DNA from: Desulfobacteraceae bacterium
Lineage (GTDB): Bacteria; Desulfobacterota; Desulfobacteria; Desulfobacterales; JAABPS01
Length of the DNA: 7,778 nucleotides
Direction: 5' to 3'
Assembly (NCBI GenBank): GCA_011391835.1
Contig: JAABPS010000126.1
Span: 1 to 7,778, forward strand
Part shown: positions 1-6,508 of the stretch, piece after piece
Numbering within the stretch: the stretch's first letter is position 1
Layout of the letters: each line of letters opens with the position of its first letter
Made by a program: the position numbers and the translations under genes
The notes under the pieces: model-generated
Seen by the model: only the letters and a program-made list of their open reading frames with translations
Database searches by the model: none
Told to the model about the DNA's origin: nothing

Positions 1-2
1 GC

Positions 3-104
3 ATCCTGTTTGATTCACGATGGCTGCTTATGCCTTTACAAAAAAGAAAGGGTATGCGATATATAAAAATAAAGTACCGACTGCGTGGAAAGAATAGCGT
101 TTAG
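3..104 (+). CDS. Possible 3' end of an upstream gene (partial)
   Basis: One frame is open from the left edge of the window to a TAG at 102-104, only 5 bases before the recN start, which is the spacing expected of a gene directly upstream in an operon. The 33 visible codons give a basic tail rich in Lys, Arg and Tyr (for example MRYIKIKYRLRG near the end). I do not recognise the family. NAD kinase or a TlyA-type protein often precedes recN in bacteria, but this tail does not resemble their usual C-termini. Another frame is open from base 1 to a TAA at 64-66, and a third holds a 25-codon ORF at 20-97, so the choice of frame rests only on its position next to recN. The stretch could also be non-coding. 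Confidence 0.22.
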   Translation: MLFDSRWLLMPLQKRKGMRYIKIKYRLRGKNSV

Positions 105-109
105 ACCCT

Positions 110-1813
110 ATGCTACAAGAGCTCATCATTAAAAACTTTGCGATCATCGACGATTTGCATATCTGTTTTTCAGATAAGCTTACCATCATCAGCGGAGAAA
201 CCGGAACCGGCAAGTCGATTATTATTAATGCTGTGAATCTGATTTTAGGAAGCCGGGCGAACTCAACACTTATCCGTACAGGCGCTGAGGTCGCAGAATT
301 GGAAGCAATGTTTAAAATTGAAAAAGGAAGCCGGGCCGCTGAACTAATGGAAGAGCATGGATTGGATAGTTCTGAAGGTTTGTTAATCCGAAGGGTTATT
401 TCCAGCAATGAGAAACATAAAATTTATATGAATGGCCGCATTGCGACGGTTCAAATGTTGACCGCGATTACAGAAAATCTTGCCAGCATTTCCGGCCAGC
501 ATGCGCACCAGGGTTTATTAAAGGAGACACAGCATCTCTTGATTCTGGATCAATTCGGTGGATTGATGCCGTTGCGCCAGCAGGTTCAGCACTGTTTTCA
601 TGAGACGGTGCCGCTGATCAAAAAGCTTAACGATCTGATGAAGCGAAAGGATACTCAGACGGAGCGGATCGATTTTATCAATTTTCAGAAAAATGAAGTT
701 ATTTCCGCTTCTATTATTCCAGGAGAAGATAAAGCACTTGAGCAGGAGAGGATACGCCTGAGGAACGGAGAAGAGCTGTATCGAATCGCACATGGCAGTG
801 CGGAAACACTTTATAATGCGGAAGGCTCAATTTCAGAACGGCTGGCAGAGATTAAGAAAGATCTGGAAAAAGCGGGTCAAATCGATCCAGAGCTCATGGC
901 AAGAGCAAAAAGTATCGATGAGGTGGTATTTAGCATAGAAGATATTGCCGGACAGCTGACGACGTATTTGAAAAACATTCAAATCGACGAGAGGCGTCTG
1001 GAGGAAGTTGAAGCGCGTATTGATACGCTCCAAAAATTAAAAAGAAAATACGGTGGTTCGTTAGAAGCTGTTCTTGCATATCTCGTGGCCATTGAAACTG
1101 AACTGTCTGAAATTGAAAATATATCAGAAAAAATTCCTGAAACTGAAGCAATGCTTTCCAAACAGCATGAAAAATTAGTGCTGCTGGCAACCGAACTTTC
1201 GGAGAAAAGGAAAGTGGCGGCCAAAACATTGGCCAGAAAAGTGGAATTAGAGCTTTCGTCGTTGAAAATGGACCGGTCTGCATTTGACGTGTCACTCCGT
1301 CCGATTCCCGCTGGAAATGACACAGATCCTCATCTTGTGGCAAATGGATGCGTGATCAGTGACACAGGTATTGACCAGGCAATATTTATGATTTCTCCAA
1401 ATGTGGGGGAAGCGTTGAAGCCATTGGCAAATATTGCTTCAGGCGGTGAGCTTTCACGCGTGGTACTGGCCTTAAAAGCGATACTGGCAGAGTCAGAATC
1501 AGTTGAAACAGTTGTTTTTGATGAGGTAGATGCTGGCATTGGAGGGGGTGTGGCCGAAGTCGTCGGGAAAAAACTGGCGAAACTCGCAGATCACCACCAG
1601 ATCATTTGTATCACGCATCTGCCGCAGATAGCAAAATTTGGTGATCATCATTTTAGCGTGTCTAAGACTGTTTCCAAAGGCAGAACAAAAACTGAAATCA
1701 ATCAGTTATCTGGAGAGACTCGTCTGGAAGAAATTGCACGAATGCTTGGCGGGGAAGAAATCACCCAGACAACTCTCGACCATGCCAGAGAAATGCTTGA
1801 TGCTGTCCAATGA
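110..1813 (+). CDS. recN: DNA repair protein RecN (SMC-like ATPase)
   Basis: RecN is a cytosolic SMC-family ATPase that binds DNA ends and supports recombinational repair of double-strand breaks. The 567-residue length is normal for the family. Visible parts, in order: an N-terminal ABC half-domain with Walker A GETGTGKS at residues 29-36; the RecN-typical SGQHAHQ segment near residue 127; a long Glu/Lys/Leu-rich central region (about 150-400) that fits the short antiparallel coiled coil of RecN; the ABC signature SGGELS from residue 444; Walker B VVFDEVDAG at 468-476 with the catalytic Glu at 472; and the switch histidine in THLPQ at 503. Both ATPase halves are intact, so the gene should be functional. 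The ATG at 110 places the canonical LxxLxIxNFAIID start at the N-terminus. The Shine-Dalgarno is weak (GGAAAG at 88-93, too far upstream to be ideal), which fits translational coupling to an upstream gene. No LexA-type operator is recognisable in the short upstream stretch. Confidence 0.97.
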   Translation: MLQELIIKNFAIIDDLHICFSDKLTIISGETGTGKSIIINAVNLILGSRANSTLIRTGAEVAELEAMFKIEKGSRAAELMEEHGLDSSEGLLIRRVISSNEKHKIYMNGRIATVQMLTAITENLASISGQHAHQGLLKETQHLLILDQFGGLMPLRQQVQHCFHETVPLIKKLNDLMKRKDTQTERIDFINFQKNEVISASIIPGEDKALEQERIRLRNGEELYRIAHGSAETLYNAEGSISERLAEIKKDLEKAGQIDPELMARAKSIDEVVFSIEDIAGQLTTYLKNIQIDERRLEEVEARIDTLQKLKRKYGGSLEAVLAYLVAIETELSEIENISEKIPETEAMLSKQHEKLVLLATELSEKRKVAAKTLARKVELELSSLKMDRSAFDVSLRPIPAGNDTDPHLVANGCVISDTGIDQAIFMISPNVGEALKPLANIASGGELSRVVLALKAILAESESVETVVFDEVDAGIGGGVAEVVGKKLAKLADHHQIICITHLPQIAKFGDHHFSVSKTVSKGRTKTEINQLSGETRLEEIARMLGGEEITQTTLDHAREMLDAVQ

Positions 1814-1827
1814 GTTCTTGTTGCATT

Positions 1828-1860
1828 TTCATTGAATGATGGATAATTGTTTTTAACATG
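1828..1860 (+). promoter_or_regulatory. Weak candidate promoter before the fmdB-like gene
   Basis: In the AT-rich gap after recN, TTGAAT (1832-1837) and TAACAT (1854-1859) lie 16 bases apart. Each matches 4 of 6 sigma70 consensus positions. AT-rich sequence gives such matches by chance, and read-through from recN is equally possible. No Rho-independent terminator is visible between the two genes. Confidence 0.2.
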
Positions 1861-1895
1861 AAATAAATTGTTAATGTTCATTGTGAGGTATAGTG

Positions 1896-2141
1896 ATGCC
1901 GATATATGAATTCAGATGCTTAGCATGTAATTCAAACTTCGAAATTTTAATGGTTAATCAGAATGAAGAAGTTGAAATGAAGTGTCCGGAATGCAGTTCC
2001 TTAGATTTCGAACGGATCCTTAGCAATTCCAGCTACTCGATAGGCAGTGGATCAGGGAAAAATCAGGGCCCAAAAAGCCAGACGAGAACCTGCTCATCCG
2101 GTTCGTGTACCACATATACCATACCTGGGCCAAACGGATAG
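1896..2141 (+). CDS. FmdB-family small zinc-ribbon protein
   Basis: This is an 81-residue protein of the FmdB putative regulatory family. The diagnostic start MPIYEFRC is followed by two CxxC knuckles, C8-x2-C11 and C30-x2-C33, which should bind one Zn2+ as a zinc ribbon. The C-terminal half is low in complexity (Ser, Gly and Thr rich), with two further cysteines in CSSGSC at 66-71, and is probably disordered. The family was named for a gene near formamidase in Methylophilus. Its molecular role is still unclear, and nucleic-acid binding or regulation is only assumed. The ATG at 1896 is preferred over the in-frame GTG at 1893 because GAGG at 1885-1888 sits 7 bases before the ATG but only 4 before the GTG, and because family members start MPxYEF/Y. 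The protein lies between recN and the iron operon, without a clear link to either. Confidence 0.88.
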   Translation: MPIYEFRCLACNSNFEILMVNQNEEVEMKCPECSSLDFERILSNSSYSIGSGSGKNQGPKSQTRTCSSGSCTTYTIPGPNG

Positions 2142-2149
2142 GATTTTTA

Positions 2150-2175
2150 CACATTCGGATCACATTCGGTGATTC
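2150..2175 (+). repeat. Short tandem repeat combined with a hairpin downstream of fmdB
   Basis: The 9-mer CACATTCGG occurs at 2150-2158 and again at 2161-2169, an 11-base period. The second copy lies inside an inverted repeat: GGATCAC (2157-2163) can pair with GTGATTC (2169-2175) around an ATTCG loop, with one G-T pair. No T-tract follows, so this is not a standard Rho-independent terminator. It could be a protein-binding site, a weak processing or termination hairpin after fmdB, or chance. Confidence 0.35.
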
Positions 2176-2237
2176 CTGCATGGCTCGTTCTTGCGCCCAT
2201 CTATCTTAAATCACTTGATTAATACTATTTTGGTTTA

Positions 2238-2266
2238 TTGACAAGTCCCTGCTGCAAGCTTAATAT
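2238..2266 (+). promoter_or_regulatory. Sigma70-type promoter of the fur-feoA/feoA/feoB operon
   Basis: A perfect -35 TTGACA (2238-2243) is followed by a 17-base spacer and the -10-like TAATAT (2261-2266, 4 of 6 consensus positions). Transcription would start near 2273, leaving a leader of about 30 bases before the Fur-FeoA ATG at 2305. It is the best promoter match in the window and lies before the first gene of the iron operon. I would expect iron-dependent repression here, but no classical Fur box can be seen. Confidence 0.65.
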
Positions 2267-2287
2267 AGAGGCTCAGCAGTATTGCAG
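2249..2287. promoter_or_regulatory. Candidate operator: nested inverted repeats over the -10 region
   Basis: CTGCTG (2249-2254) and CAGCAG (2274-2279) form an inverted repeat that spans the -10 hexamer. An overlapping pair, CTGCAA (2252-2257) and TTGCAG (2282-2287), has the same symmetry. A dimeric repressor bound here would block RNA polymerase. The Fur-type product of the next gene is the obvious candidate, but this is inference: the sequence does not resemble the GATAAT-type Fur box, and short repeats like these can arise by chance. Confidence 0.3.
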
Positions 2288-2304
2288 ATGAAAGAGATCT
2301 TTAT

Positions 2305-2985
2305 ATGAAGAATATACATTTACTAGAAAAAGAACAGCTTAAAAAACTTTTTAAACAGGAACATGTTGACAGGTTTGAAGACAGCTTAAAAGTTCTTGAT
2401 GTGTTCTTCAAGACAGAGGGCCATGTTACGACCAGCGAGTTGATTCAACTGCTTCATGAAAATGGGCACGATTTTGATCTGAATTTCGTTAGAGCAACGC
2501 TGAATCTCATGTGCAGATTCGGATTTGCTGTTAAGCATCGGTTTAAAAATGGCGAAATACGTTATGAGCATATGCATCTTGGCCATCATCATGATCACAT
2601 GGTCTGCACAAAATGCAAACGTATTATTGAGTTTGAAGATGAAGCGCTTGAATCCCTGCAGGCTCAGATCGCAATGAGCCATGGATTTCACATGCTGCAG
2701 CACAGGATGGAAATTTACGGGATATGTTCCAGCTGCATTGAAGACAGGGTTGTGGATATACCGCTGACATCTGCAAAGCCAGGAGAACAACTTCAGATCA
2801 AATCATTTTCAGGGGGGACAGGCGCCCGGATGCGATTATCTGCAATGGGGCTGCGGATAGGAGATAAAGTTGAAGTTGTGACGAACCAGGGTTCAGGACA
2901 ACTTGTTGTTGCTGTGGATTATAAACGCTATGCTCTGGGAAGAGGGCTGGCTAAAAAAGTACTTGTTCAGCCGATACAGGGTTAA
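2305..2985 (+). CDS. Fur-family regulator fused to a C-terminal FeoA domain
   Basis: This 226-residue protein joins two domains. Residues about 1-150 are Fur-like: a winged helix (about 20-80), then the metal-binding hinge and dimer domain with E88-H89-x-H91, HHHDH at 94-98, and the two structural-zinc knuckles C101-x2-C104 and C141-x2-C144. Residues about 153-224 form an SH3-like FeoA domain, recognisable from the MRLSAMGLRIGD segment and the final ALGRGLAKKVLV. Ordinary Fur ends near residue 150, so the FeoA part is an extra module. It is likely a cytosolic, metal-responsive repressor of the feo operon that it heads. The recognition-helix motif, usually TVYR, reads FVRA here (61-64), so its DNA site may differ from a normal Fur box. 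The ATG at 2305 has a modest purine-rich ribosome site (AAAGAGA, 2291-2297). Stand-alone feoA follows after 27 bases. Domain calls are firm; the exact metal and target are inferred. Confidence 0.9.
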   Translation: MKNIHLLEKEQLKKLFKQEHVDRFEDSLKVLDVFFKTEGHVTTSELIQLLHENGHDFDLNFVRATLNLMCRFGFAVKHRFKNGEIRYEHMHLGHHHDHMVCTKCKRIIEFEDEALESLQAQIAMSHGFHMLQHRMEIYGICSSCIEDRVVDIPLTSAKPGEQLQIKSFSGGTGARMRLSAMGLRIGDKVEVVTNQGSGQLVVAVDYKRYALGRGLAKKVLVQPIQG

Positions 2986-3012
2986 CCAGGATACAGTTGC
3001 AGTGAGGCCACC

Positions 3013-3261
3013 ATGCGATTGAGCGAAATGAAGGAAGGCCAGTCAGGTCTTATTAAAAACATAAGCGGGAACAGCCTGTTGCGCAGGAGAATTCTTGAGA
3101 TGGGGATGACCAAGGGTTCTAATATCTATGTGGAAAAATACGCGCCGCTCAAGGATCCTATTGAACTGGTAGTAAAAGGATATCATGTATCGCTTCGGGT
3201 AGAAGAAGCGGCACAGATAGAAGTCGAAACTATAGCCGAAGGATGGGTGCCTTCATCATGA
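3013..3261 (+). CDS. feoA: FeoA, ferrous iron transport accessory protein
   Basis: This 82-residue protein is a single SH3-like FeoA domain, a small cytosolic protein that is known to support Fe2+ uptake by FeoB, probably by contacting it. The family hallmarks are present: LSEMKEGQSG at the start, the LLRRRILEMGMTKG segment (about residues 22-35), and the PLKDPIELVVKGYHVSLR segment (about 45-62), which is the strongest FeoA signature. The start is supported by GTGAGG at 3002-3007, 5 bases before the ATG. The stop TGA overlaps the feoB ATG (ATGA, 3258-3261), so translation of the two is probably coupled. It is the second FeoA domain in the operon, and its sequence differs clearly from the one fused to Fur, so it is not a recent duplicate. 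Confidence 0.95.
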   Translation: MRLSEMKEGQSGLIKNISGNSLLRRRILEMGMTKGSNIYVEKYAPLKDPIELVVKGYHVSLRVEEAAQIEVETIAEGWVPSS

Positions 3262-5441
3262 AAGAAAAGACATTAACGATAGCCTTATCCGGCAACCCAA
3301 ATTCCGGGAAGACAACAATTTTTAATGCTATTACCGGTACGCGCCAAAAAGTTGGGAACTGGCCGGGTGTAACGGTTGAAAAAAAAGAAGGAAGCATCAA
3401 AAAATTCGGCTATCATTTAAATATTATTGATTTGCCCGGAACTTATAGCCTCACCCCTTTCTCCATCGAAGAAATTATCGCCAGAAATTTTGTTCTTGAT
3501 GAAAGTCCCGACGTGGTCGTCACTATAATTGATGCGTCAAATTTAGAAAGAAGTCTTTACTTAGCCACTCAAATTCGAGAGCTGGATTGCAAGGTGGTCT
3601 TTGCCCTGAATATGGCTGACCTGGCTCAATCCCGTGGAATAAAAATTGATGCGGATAAACTTTCCCAACTCCTTGATATCCCTGTGGTATTTACTGTTGG
3701 GAATAAAAATGAAGGTATTGACACCCTGCTTCAAACGATTGTAGCGTTTGCCGAGTCAGGTCATGCTACTTCCCAAGAAAGACGGGTGAAGTATAGCATG
3801 GACATTGAAAAATCAATTGCCGATCTTCAAGTTATTCTTGAACAGAAGATCGAAAAAGATCTTCCGTATAATAGCCGGTGGATAGCTATTAAGCTTATTG
3901 AAAATGATAAAATCATTAAAGAGCGGATTGTGGAATCTGCTGCAGGGCAGACTGGCAAGGAAATTCTTGATGCAACGGAAATGATTCGCAAGCATCTAAT
4001 CGATTATTACGATGATGATCCGGAAGTCGTCATGACGGATGAACGATATGGCTTTATTTCAGGGATTATTAAAGAGGTGGTTGCCACATCCACCAGACAG
4101 CGCGTTGACATATCTCGAACCATAGACCTTGTACTTACCAATCGGTTCTTCGGTTTTCCGATTTTCATCTTTTTCATCTGGGCAATGTTTCAGCTTACCT
4201 TTTCTCTGGGAAGCTATCCCATGGAGTGGATTGATCGCGGGATTTCCCTGTTTTCCATATTTATTGGAGCTGGTTTGCCGGATAATCTGATAAAAGACTT
4301 TATTATTGATGGCATTATTGCCGGCGTTGGGAGTGTGGTAGTATTCTTGCCGAACATCCTGATTTTATTTTTCTGCATAGCGATTTTTGAAGATACGGGG
4401 TATATGGCCAGAGCTGCCTTTCTCATGGATAGGATCATGCATTTTATTGGGCTTCATGGAAAGTCATTCATCCCAATGCTGATGGGATTTGGCTGCAATG
4501 TTCCAGCAATTATGGCAACACGAACACTGGAAAGCAAAAAGGATCGGATCCTGACTATACTCATTACTCCGTTTATGTCCTGTTCGGCGCGATTGCCGGT
4601 ATTTATTATTCTTGCGGGAACATTTTTCCCCAACAAGGCGGGGACAGTCATTTTTTCTCTTTATCTGCTGGGTATCGTGCTTGCCGTTTTATCGGGCAAA
4701 CTTTTCCGGTCAACCATACTCAGGGGAACGGATGCGCCATTTGTTATGGAATTGCCACCCTACCGGGTGCCTATGCTAAGAAGTCTTTTGATTCACATGT
4801 GGGATCGAAGCAAAATGTTTCTTAAACGAATGGGAAGTGTTATTCTTATAGGATCCGTTATTATCTGGATGCTTTCAGCCTTTCCACGAAATATTCAATA
4901 TTCACGGGATTATGCCGGAGAATTAAAACATATCGCATCATCTTATGAACAGGTTAGTATAGAGAAAAAAGGCGAAGCCATAAAACTTTTGGAAAAGAAA
5001 CGGGACGATGAAATCGCCAGAGTTTTAAAAGCCAAACAAACCGAAGAAACCGAAGAATCTTTTTTAGGAGGCATTGGTAAATTCCTTGCGCCCGTCTTCG
5101 CACCTATTGGAATAGACTGGAAAGGAAGTGTTGCTCTTCTTACGGGGTTTGTAGCTAAAGAAATTGTTGTCAGCACCCTGGGCGTACTTTATGCGGTAGA
5201 TGATAATGTTCCTGAAGCGCTGAATAAGGCGCTTGCCACTTCAGGGATGACCCCTCTTTCTGCTTTATCTATCATGGTGTTTGTTTTATTATATGTTCCC
5301 TGTTTTGCAACAGTGGCGGTTATCGGGCGTGAAACCGATTCAGCAAAATGGGCAGTTTTCAGTGTTGTGTATACAACCCTTGTAGCATGGCTTGTCTCTT
5401 TCGTTATTTATCAGGGCGGCAGTTTAATCGGTGTATGCTAA
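3258..5441 (+). CDS. feoB: FeoB, GTPase-coupled ferrous iron permease
   Basis: FeoB imports Fe2+ across the inner membrane. The 727-residue protein starts with a G domain: G1 GNPNSGKT (12-19), G2 Thr in NWPGVT (34-39), G3 DLPG (58-61) and G4 NMAD (118-121). A helical GDI-like linker follows to about residue 290, then a multi-spanning membrane part beginning near residue 300. Both Gate regions are intact: Gate 1 has GLHGKS and GFGCNVP (398-416, conserved Cys413) followed by SCSARLP (441-447); Gate 2 has GFVAKE (630-635), with YVPCFAT (679-685) beyond it. A charged, helix-prone loop of about 60 residues (about 547-605) separates two membrane segments. The ATG at 3258 is preferred over the in-frame ATG at 3243 because it overlaps the feoA stop and gives the usual short lead-in to G1. 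No FeoC gene follows, as is common outside Enterobacteria. Confidence 0.97.
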   Translation: MKEKTLTIALSGNPNSGKTTIFNAITGTRQKVGNWPGVTVEKKEGSIKKFGYHLNIIDLPGTYSLTPFSIEEIIARNFVLDESPDVVVTIIDASNLERSLYLATQIRELDCKVVFALNMADLAQSRGIKIDADKLSQLLDIPVVFTVGNKNEGIDTLLQTIVAFAESGHATSQERRVKYSMDIEKSIADLQVILEQKIEKDLPYNSRWIAIKLIENDKIIKERIVESAAGQTGKEILDATEMIRKHLIDYYDDDPEVVMTDERYGFISGIIKEVVATSTRQRVDISRTIDLVLTNRFFGFPIFIFFIWAMFQLTFSLGSYPMEWIDRGISLFSIFIGAGLPDNLIKDFIIDGIIAGVGSVVVFLPNILILFFCIAIFEDTGYMARAAFLMDRIMHFIGLHGKSFIPMLMGFGCNVPAIMATRTLESKKDRILTILITPFMSCSARLPVFIILAGTFFPNKAGTVIFSLYLLGIVLAVLSGKLFRSTILRGTDAPFVMELPPYRVPMLRSLLIHMWDRSKMFLKRMGSVILIGSVIIWMLSAFPRNIQYSRDYAGELKHIASSYEQVSIEKKGEAIKLLEKKRDDEIARVLKAKQTEETEESFLGGIGKFLAPVFAPIGIDWKGSVALLTGFVAKEIVVSTLGVLYAVDDNVPEALNKALATSGMTPLSALSIMVFVLLYVPCFATVAVIGRETDSAKWAVFSVVYTTLVAWLVSFVIYQGGSLIGVC

Positions 5442-5462
5442 AACTGCCCTGAATGGCGGCAG
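5412..5462 (+). repeat. Alternative hairpins across the feoB stop codon
   Basis: The 8-mer GGCGGCAG occurs at 5415-5422, inside the end of feoB, and at 5455-5462, just after it. Between them lies AAACTGCC (5441-5448). This can pair with GGCAGTTT at 5418-5425 (8 base pairs enclosing the end of feoB), or its CTGCC can pair with GGCAG at 5458-5462. The two hairpins exclude each other. No T-tract follows either, so a standard terminator is unlikely. mRNA stability or attenuation at the feoB boundary is possible but unproven. Confidence 0.35.
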
Positions 5463-5505
5463 AAGAAATACCCAAAAAAGATATGTATAAAGGGGAAAAT
5501 ACACG

Positions 5506-6441
5506 GTGGCTTTACATGAACCGGTTTATATAAAAACATTTAAAAAGGGCCTGCTTAAAAAGAAGGCGGAAGCGGCATGGAATATTCTCGAGTCATGTGT
5601 TCTTTGCCCTCGAACATGCAGGATTGACAGAAAATCTGGCCAAACGGGTGTTTGCAAAACAGACGCGAAAGCTCTGGTTTCCAGCTATAATCCTCATTTT
5701 GGCGAAGAAGCGCCGCTTGTTGGGTCTCATGGATCCGGGACCATATTTTTTACACATTGTAATCTATTGTGTATATTCTGTCAGAATTTCGATATCAGTC
5801 ATCAGGGGTATGGCAGGGAAATATCGAATACAGAGCTTGCTGATTTGATGCTGAAGCTGCAGAATATGGGCTGCCATAATATAAATTTTGTAACACCCAC
5901 CCATGTGGTGCCGCATATACTCAAGGCACTGGAACTTGCTGTGGAAGGGGGACTTTTTGTGCCTCTTGTTTATAACTCAAGTGGGTATGATTCTGTTGAG
6001 ACGCTGAAAATACTTGATGGCGTTTTTGATATTTATATGCCTGATTTCAAATTTTGGAGTTCTGATAATGCGACAGTTTTATGCAATGCCGGAGACTATC
6101 CTGAAGTTGCACGAAATGCGCTTATCGAGATGCATCGTCAGGTGGGTGATCTTGACATCGATGAATCCGGTATCGCCAGACGCGGGCTTTTGATCAGGCA
6201 TCTGGTACTGCCTTCGGATTTTTCGGGGACACGAGAGATTATGCGGTTCATCGCCCAAAAACTCTCACCGAATAGTTATGTAAATATCATGCCTCAATAC
6301 AGGCCATGTGGCAGAGCTTCAGAAATAGAGATGCTGTCCAGGCATCTTTCTTCTGATGATTATAAGACGGCATTACAGATGGCAAAATCGGAAGGCATCG
6401 TACGTTTAGATGCCCCCAGGCACGTCTTTAGGATAAGGTGA
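5506..6441 (+). CDS. PflX/COG1313-like radical SAM protein
   Basis: This 311-residue cytosolic protein resembles pyruvate formate-lyase-activating enzymes. Radical SAM enzymes cleave S-adenosylmethionine at a [4Fe-4S] cluster. The cluster motif here is C85-x3-C89-x2-C92 in THCNLLCIFCQN. An N-terminal extension carries four more cysteines, C31-x2-C34-x3-C38 and C50, in the CxxCPRxC...GxxGxC pattern typical of this subgroup, which may bind a second metal centre. Later family-like segments include VTPTH, YNSSGYD and DIYMPDFKFW, then a HLVLP strand and MPQYRPCG near the C-terminus. The substrate of this subgroup is not established, and no formate-lyase-type partner is visible nearby. The start is GTG at 5506, supported by AGGGG at 5491-5495 (10-base spacing). 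It lies 64 bases after feoB with no clear terminator between, so it may be co-transcribed and share iron regulation. Annotation as an AmrS-type radical SAM protein is the main alternative. Confidence 0.88.
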   Translation: MALHEPVYIKTFKKGLLKKKAEAAWNILESCVLCPRTCRIDRKSGQTGVCKTDAKALVSSYNPHFGEEAPLVGSHGSGTIFFTHCNLLCIFCQNFDISHQGYGREISNTELADLMLKLQNMGCHNINFVTPTHVVPHILKALELAVEGGLFVPLVYNSSGYDSVETLKILDGVFDIYMPDFKFWSSDNATVLCNAGDYPEVARNALIEMHRQVGDLDIDESGIARRGLLIRHLVLPSDFSGTREIMRFIAQKLSPNSYVNIMPQYRPCGRASEIEMLSRHLSSDDYKTALQMAKSEGIVRLDAPRHVFRIR

Positions 6442-6508
6442 TATTTATAGCGTTTTCGGGCGCTTTACGTTACATTTGAAAGTGTGTGTACAGATAATTT
6501 AATTGATC

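Noticed and set aside
28..408. 126-codon ORF on the - strand over the start of recN
   Set aside because: It lies antisense to the strongly conserved RecN N-terminus with Walker A and has no family resemblance, so it is a coding shadow.
930..1343. 137-codon - strand ORF, with others between 518 and 1539
   Set aside because: All are antisense to the continuous RecN frame, with no recognisable motifs or credible initiation context.
2142..2304. Search for a classical Fur box (GATAAT-type 19-mer) before the iron operon
   Set aside because: AT-rich stretches such as TTGATTAATACTATTTTG do not match the palindromic consensus well enough.
2288..2308. Six-codon ORF (MKEIFI) overlapping the Fur-FeoA start by ATGA
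   Set aside because: It has no ribosome binding site and is too short to separate from chance, so a leader peptide is not supported.
2386..2790. 134-codon - strand ORF within the Fur-FeoA gene
   Set aside because: It mirrors the His- and Cys-rich codons of the real Fur domain on the other strand and shows no domain of its own.
3243..3257. Upstream in-frame ATG of feoB
   Set aside because: It would start inside feoA without a spaced ribosome site; the ATG at 3258 overlaps the feoA stop and fits the family N-terminus better.
6442..6508. Promoter or terminator between the radical SAM and phosphatase genes
   Set aside because: AGCG/CGCT gives only a 4-base stem without a T-tract, and GATAAT at 6493-6498 has no acceptable -35 at the right distance.
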